From Novosphingobium sp. (GTDB taxonomy: Bacteria; Pseudomonadota; Alphaproteobacteria; Sphingomonadales; Sphingomonadaceae), in NCBI GenBank assembly GCA_024236215.1, contig JACKKX010000001.1:1094727-1158726 (forward strand): a DNA stretch of 64,000 nucleotides, read 5' to 3'. Position numbers and translations under genes: made by a program. Of the stretch, positions 62,180 through 64,000 are shown piece by piece. The number at the start of each line of letters is the position of its first letter. The stretch's first letter is position 1. The notes under the pieces are model-generated. The model was not told the DNA's origin. It saw nothing but the letters and a program-made list of their open reading frames with translations, and did no database searches.

Positions 62180-63394
62180 ATGTACAATCCATCGTTGCTC
62201 GATGATGCTCGCGCGATCGCGGGTGAGATCGTGGCGCTGCGCCGCGCAATCCATGCCGAACCCGAGCTGGGTCTCAACACCCCGCTGACCCGCGACAAGG
62301 TGCGCGGTGCGCTGGCCAACCTGCCGCTCGAATGGGCCGAAGGGCCTTCGACGACGGGGTTGGTAGCGACGCTGAAAGGCGGCGCGGGCGAGGGGCGCTG
62401 CGTGCTGCTGCGCGGTGATATGGACGCCCTGCCCATGCCCGAGGAGACCGGGCTCGACTTCGCCTCGACCATTCCCGGCACGATGCATGCCTGCGGCCAC
62501 GATGCCCACACCGCGATGCTGTTTGGCGCGGCGCGGCTGCTCTGCGCCCGGCGCGACCAGCTGAAGGGTGAGATACGCTTCATGTTTCAGCCGGGGGAAG
62601 AGGGCTTTCACGGCGCCAAGCTAATGCTCGAGGACGGGCTGCTGGGCGGGGGAAACGATCGCCCGCTGCCCGACGCGGCCTTTGCGCTCCATGTGATGCC
62701 CAATGCGCCGCACGGCATGGTTGCGGGCCGCGCGGGTCCGCTACTCGCCTCGGCCGACCAGTTCGACATCGTGGTTGAAGGCAGCGGCGGTCATGCGGCG
62801 ATGCCGCATCAGGCGATGGATCCGGTGCCTGTCGCCTGTGAGATCGTCTCGGCCTTCCAGACGCTGGTCACCCGCCAGTTCGACGCCCACGATCCGGTAG
62901 TGATCACCGTGGCGCGGATCGAAGCCGGGACCGCGCACAATATCATCGCCGACTTTGCCGCGCTCAAGGGCACGATCCGCACGCTCTCTCCGCGCCACCG
63001 CGTCAAGGCACACGAGGCAATCGCCCGCCTCGCCAGCGGGATCGCCCAGGCCCACGGGATGAGCGCCCGCGTCGAGATCACCGAGGGCTTTCCGGTCACG
63101 CTATGCGATCCGCGTGCGATCGATCTGGCCGAGAAGGTTTCAGGCGAACTTTTCGAAGGCCCGGCGTTCCGCCGGCTCGATCAGCCGATCATGGGCGCCG
63201 AGGACTTCTCCTACATGCTCGAAAAAGTGCCAGGGGCGATGTTCTTCCTCGGCGTGGCGCACCAAGGGACCGATTGGCACAAGGCCTGCGCGATCCATTC
63301 ACCGCGCATGGTAGTCGATGAGACCACCCTGCCACACGGCGCCGCGCTACTCGCCCGGCTGGCCGAGAGGTTCCTTGAACTCGGCTGGGGCTGA
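62180..63394 (+). CDS. M20-family amidohydrolase (hippurate/N-acyl-amino-acid hydrolase type)
   Basis: This 404-residue di-metal hydrolase begins LRRAIHAEPELGLNTP. Metal ligands are in LLRGDMDALPMPEETGL, GTMHACGHDAHTAMLFGAA, MFQPGEEGFHGAKLMLEDG and near the end IMGAEDFSYMLEKVPGAMFF then CAIHSPRM. The dimerisation domain holds VEGSGGHAAMPHQAMDPVPV. The family cleaves N-acyl or N-aminoacyl bonds (hippurate, indole-3-acetyl-amino acids). It is co-directional with and 6 bases after the CDP-alcohol transferase, but a shared pathway is not obvious. Confidence 0.92.
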   Translation: MYNPSLLDDARAIAGEIVALRRAIHAEPELGLNTPLTRDKVRGALANLPLEWAEGPSTTGLVATLKGGAGEGRCVLLRGDMDALPMPEETGLDFASTIPGTMHACGHDAHTAMLFGAARLLCARRDQLKGEIRFMFQPGEEGFHGAKLMLEDGLLGGGNDRPLPDAAFALHVMPNAPHGMVAGRAGPLLASADQFDIVVEGSGGHAAMPHQAMDPVPVACEIVSAFQTLVTRQFDAHDPVVITVARIEAGTAHNIIADFAALKGTIRTLSPRHRVKAHEAIARLASGIAQAHGMSARVEITEGFPVTLCDPRAIDLAEKVSGELFEGPAFRRLDQPIMGAEDFSYMLEKVPGAMFFLGVAHQGTDWHKACAIHSPRMVVDETTLPHGAALLARLAERFLELGWG

Positions 63395-63434
63395 GCGCAG
63401 ACTGGGCCCGGTTCATCGCCGATGCCGAAGTCGG

Positions 63435-63455
63435 CCCGCCGGCCTGGTCGGCGGG
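63435..63455. terminator. Hairpin after the M20 gene
   Basis: CCCGCCG (63435-63441) and CGGCGGG (63449-63455) flank a 7-base loop, 40 bases past the M20 stop. No T-run follows, so it is a possible Rho-assisted or weak terminator. Confidence 0.4.
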
Positions 63456-63708
63456 TTCACGGACGATTAAGGCGCCTTGGCGCGTGTGCTTGCTGCGGGG
63501 CGGCAAGGATCGTCAAAAAATGGAAAAGCCCGGCCATTCAAATGACAACATAAGCAGCCCGCGCCTGACGCTGGCACTCTGGTTGCTGACAATACCCGGA
63601 ATACCGCTCGATTGGGGCATTGGACCGCAGGCAAGTGTGGCGGCTGCCGACGCCGATTCGGTACCGCTAGCAGTCGATACCGACCTGACAGAACAAAATC
63701 ATCGAGAC
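63456..63708. other. Spacer before the tRNA-Arg fragment
   Basis: No gene can be supported. A frame from ATG 63520 (MEKPGHSNDNISS, then a hydrophobic LTLALWLLTIPGIPLDWGI) continues through the tRNA fragment, ending in the familiar artefact RTRQDSNLWPLPS. It is probably not translated. Confidence 0.4.
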
Positions 63709-63753
63709 TGGCGCACCCGACAGGATTCGAACCTGTGGCCTCTGCCTTCGGAG
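63709..63753 (-). other. 3' half of tRNA-Arg(CCG), probable island attachment site
   Basis: Read on the minus strand: anticodon loop CTCCGAA, 3' anticodon stem GGCAG, variable segment, T-arm ACAGG-TTCGAAT-CCTGT, acceptor CGGGTGC, discriminator G and CCA. The 5' half is missing: the bases before the loop (TACAG) do not pair with GGCAG, and no D-arm is present. Truncation exactly at the anticodon loop is where P4-type integrases recombine in tRNA genes. The DNA beyond 63753 is AT-rich, so this is best read as the far-end direct repeat of an island inserted at tRNA-Arg. Confidence 0.75.
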
Positions 63754-63886
63754 CTGTAAAAATGGTGCATTTTATTGCAACGCAGCAGAACGAAAATGAA
63801 CCATAAATAATTATTTTTATTGCCTTATTTCGGTATTACAAAGTTGCGAATCGTTCGCATTTGTTGCACTGCGTTTACCCCTCCTG

Positions 63887-63904
63887 CACTTACATTTCAC
63901 TTAC
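63887..63904 (+). repeat. Tandem CACTTAC repeat in the island end
   Basis: CACTTAC occurs at 63887-63893 and again at 63898-63904, an 11-bp period that places both on one face of the helix. Possible arm-type integrase or excisionase sites, or an operator for the following gene. Confidence 0.4.
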
Positions 63905-63939
63905 GGATTCGCTACTTTGTGATCGAAGGAAAGATCGCA

Positions 63940-64000
63940 ATGCATCCCGCGCTAAACAATTCTGTAGCATTAAAAGCAGCCGCAAGGGCGAAGCCTTATG
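63940..64000 (+). CDS. Start of an unidentified gene (cut by window end)
   Basis: GAAGGAAAG lies 6-7 bases before ATG 63940, a strong ribosome site. The first 20 codons read MHPALNNSVALKAAARAKPY and stay open to the window end. Too short to identify. It would be the first gene of the island. Confidence 0.45.
   Translation, partial: MHPALNNSVALKAAARAKPY

Larger units (their letters stand above)
63754..64000. mobile_element. Edge of an integrated genomic island (continues past the window)
   Basis: Immediately after the tRNA-Arg fragment base composition drops sharply (runs such as ATAAATAATTATTTTTATTG). A GCGAA-TCG-TTCGC dyad lies at 63846-63858 and a tandem CACTTAC repeat at 63887-63904. A new gene begins at 63940. 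The abrupt change at an attachment-site-like boundary supports foreign origin. Confidence 0.65.

Noticed and set aside
63484-63759. Frame ending RTRQDSNLWPLPSEL
   Set aside because: That ending is the well-known translation of a reverse-strand tRNA, so the frame is not a real gene across this region.
1-64000. CRISPR arrays, rRNA genes, insertion sequences with terminal repeats, replication origins
   Set aside because: No regularly spaced repeats, rRNA sequence, transposase genes or clustered DnaA boxes were seen.

Overview
The window is about 64 kb of high-GC DNA with the gene content of an alphaproteobacterium of the order Sphingomonadales (Novosphingobium/Sphingobium/Erythrobacter-like). 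This placement is an inference. It rests on a large TonB-dependent receptor, a CYP153-type P450, the 1552-residue NAD-glutamate dehydrogenase, a lasso-type RiPP locus with split B1/B2 proteins, and an integrase of a type common in sphingomonads. Most of the window is chromosomal, but both ends touch mobile DNA. Position 1 cuts through a tyrosine integrase on the minus strand. Near the right end, a 45-base piece of a tRNA-Arg(CCG) gene is followed by AT-rich DNA and the start of another gene, which looks like the edge of a genomic island that continues beyond the window.

Layout, left to right. Positions 1-1080: integrase fragment and a spacer with nested inverted repeats. 1081-10920: dctD and dctB on the minus strand, facing dctA, an exported alpha/beta hydrolase, a TonB-dependent receptor and an M14 metallopeptidase. 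The divergent dct promoter region carries two exactly reverse-complementary 16-bp operator-like sites, and DctD lacks the sigma54-contact loop. 10854-11094: a relic in which the start of an HMG-CoA lyase gene is joined to the end of a CaiB-type CoA-transferase gene. 11192-18435: MGMT-like protein, PadR regulator, acyl-CoA dehydrogenase, acyl-CoA synthetase, TauE/SafE transporter and thrS; thrS is preceded by a possible threonine leader-peptide attenuator. 18772-23576: a small membrane/XRE regulator operon, then a tightly overlapping amidase, hydrolase, TPR and flavin-monooxygenase-type operon. 23710-33722: NAD-glutamate dehydrogenase, queG, a two-gene ABC exporter, CYP153 and an exported msrB. 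33680-38940: a membrane glycosyltransferase/GtrA/FAD-oxidoreductase operon, a PilZ protein, tRNA-Leu(TAA) and ihfB. 39098-45085: GntR regulator, peptide transporter, two amidohydrolases and an NnrU protein. 45143-52749: dxs, zur-like, msrA, a small membrane protein, purH, a heparinase-like protein and rpe.

52900-58313 is the most unusual block. It encodes an HPr-kinase-like protein, a PqqD-like B1, a B2 protease, a 42-residue precursor, an asparagine-synthetase-like cyclase and an ABC exporter, as in a lasso peptide cluster. However, the precursor has no Asp or Glu where a lasso ring needs one, and the kinase reading frame is broken by a single-base shift. 58430-63394 holds a DUF2141 protein and a probable inositol-phosphate pathway: a CDP-inositol-type cytidylyltransferase, an actinobacterial-like inositol-phosphate synthase and a CDP-alcohol phosphotransferase, followed by an M20 amidohydrolase.
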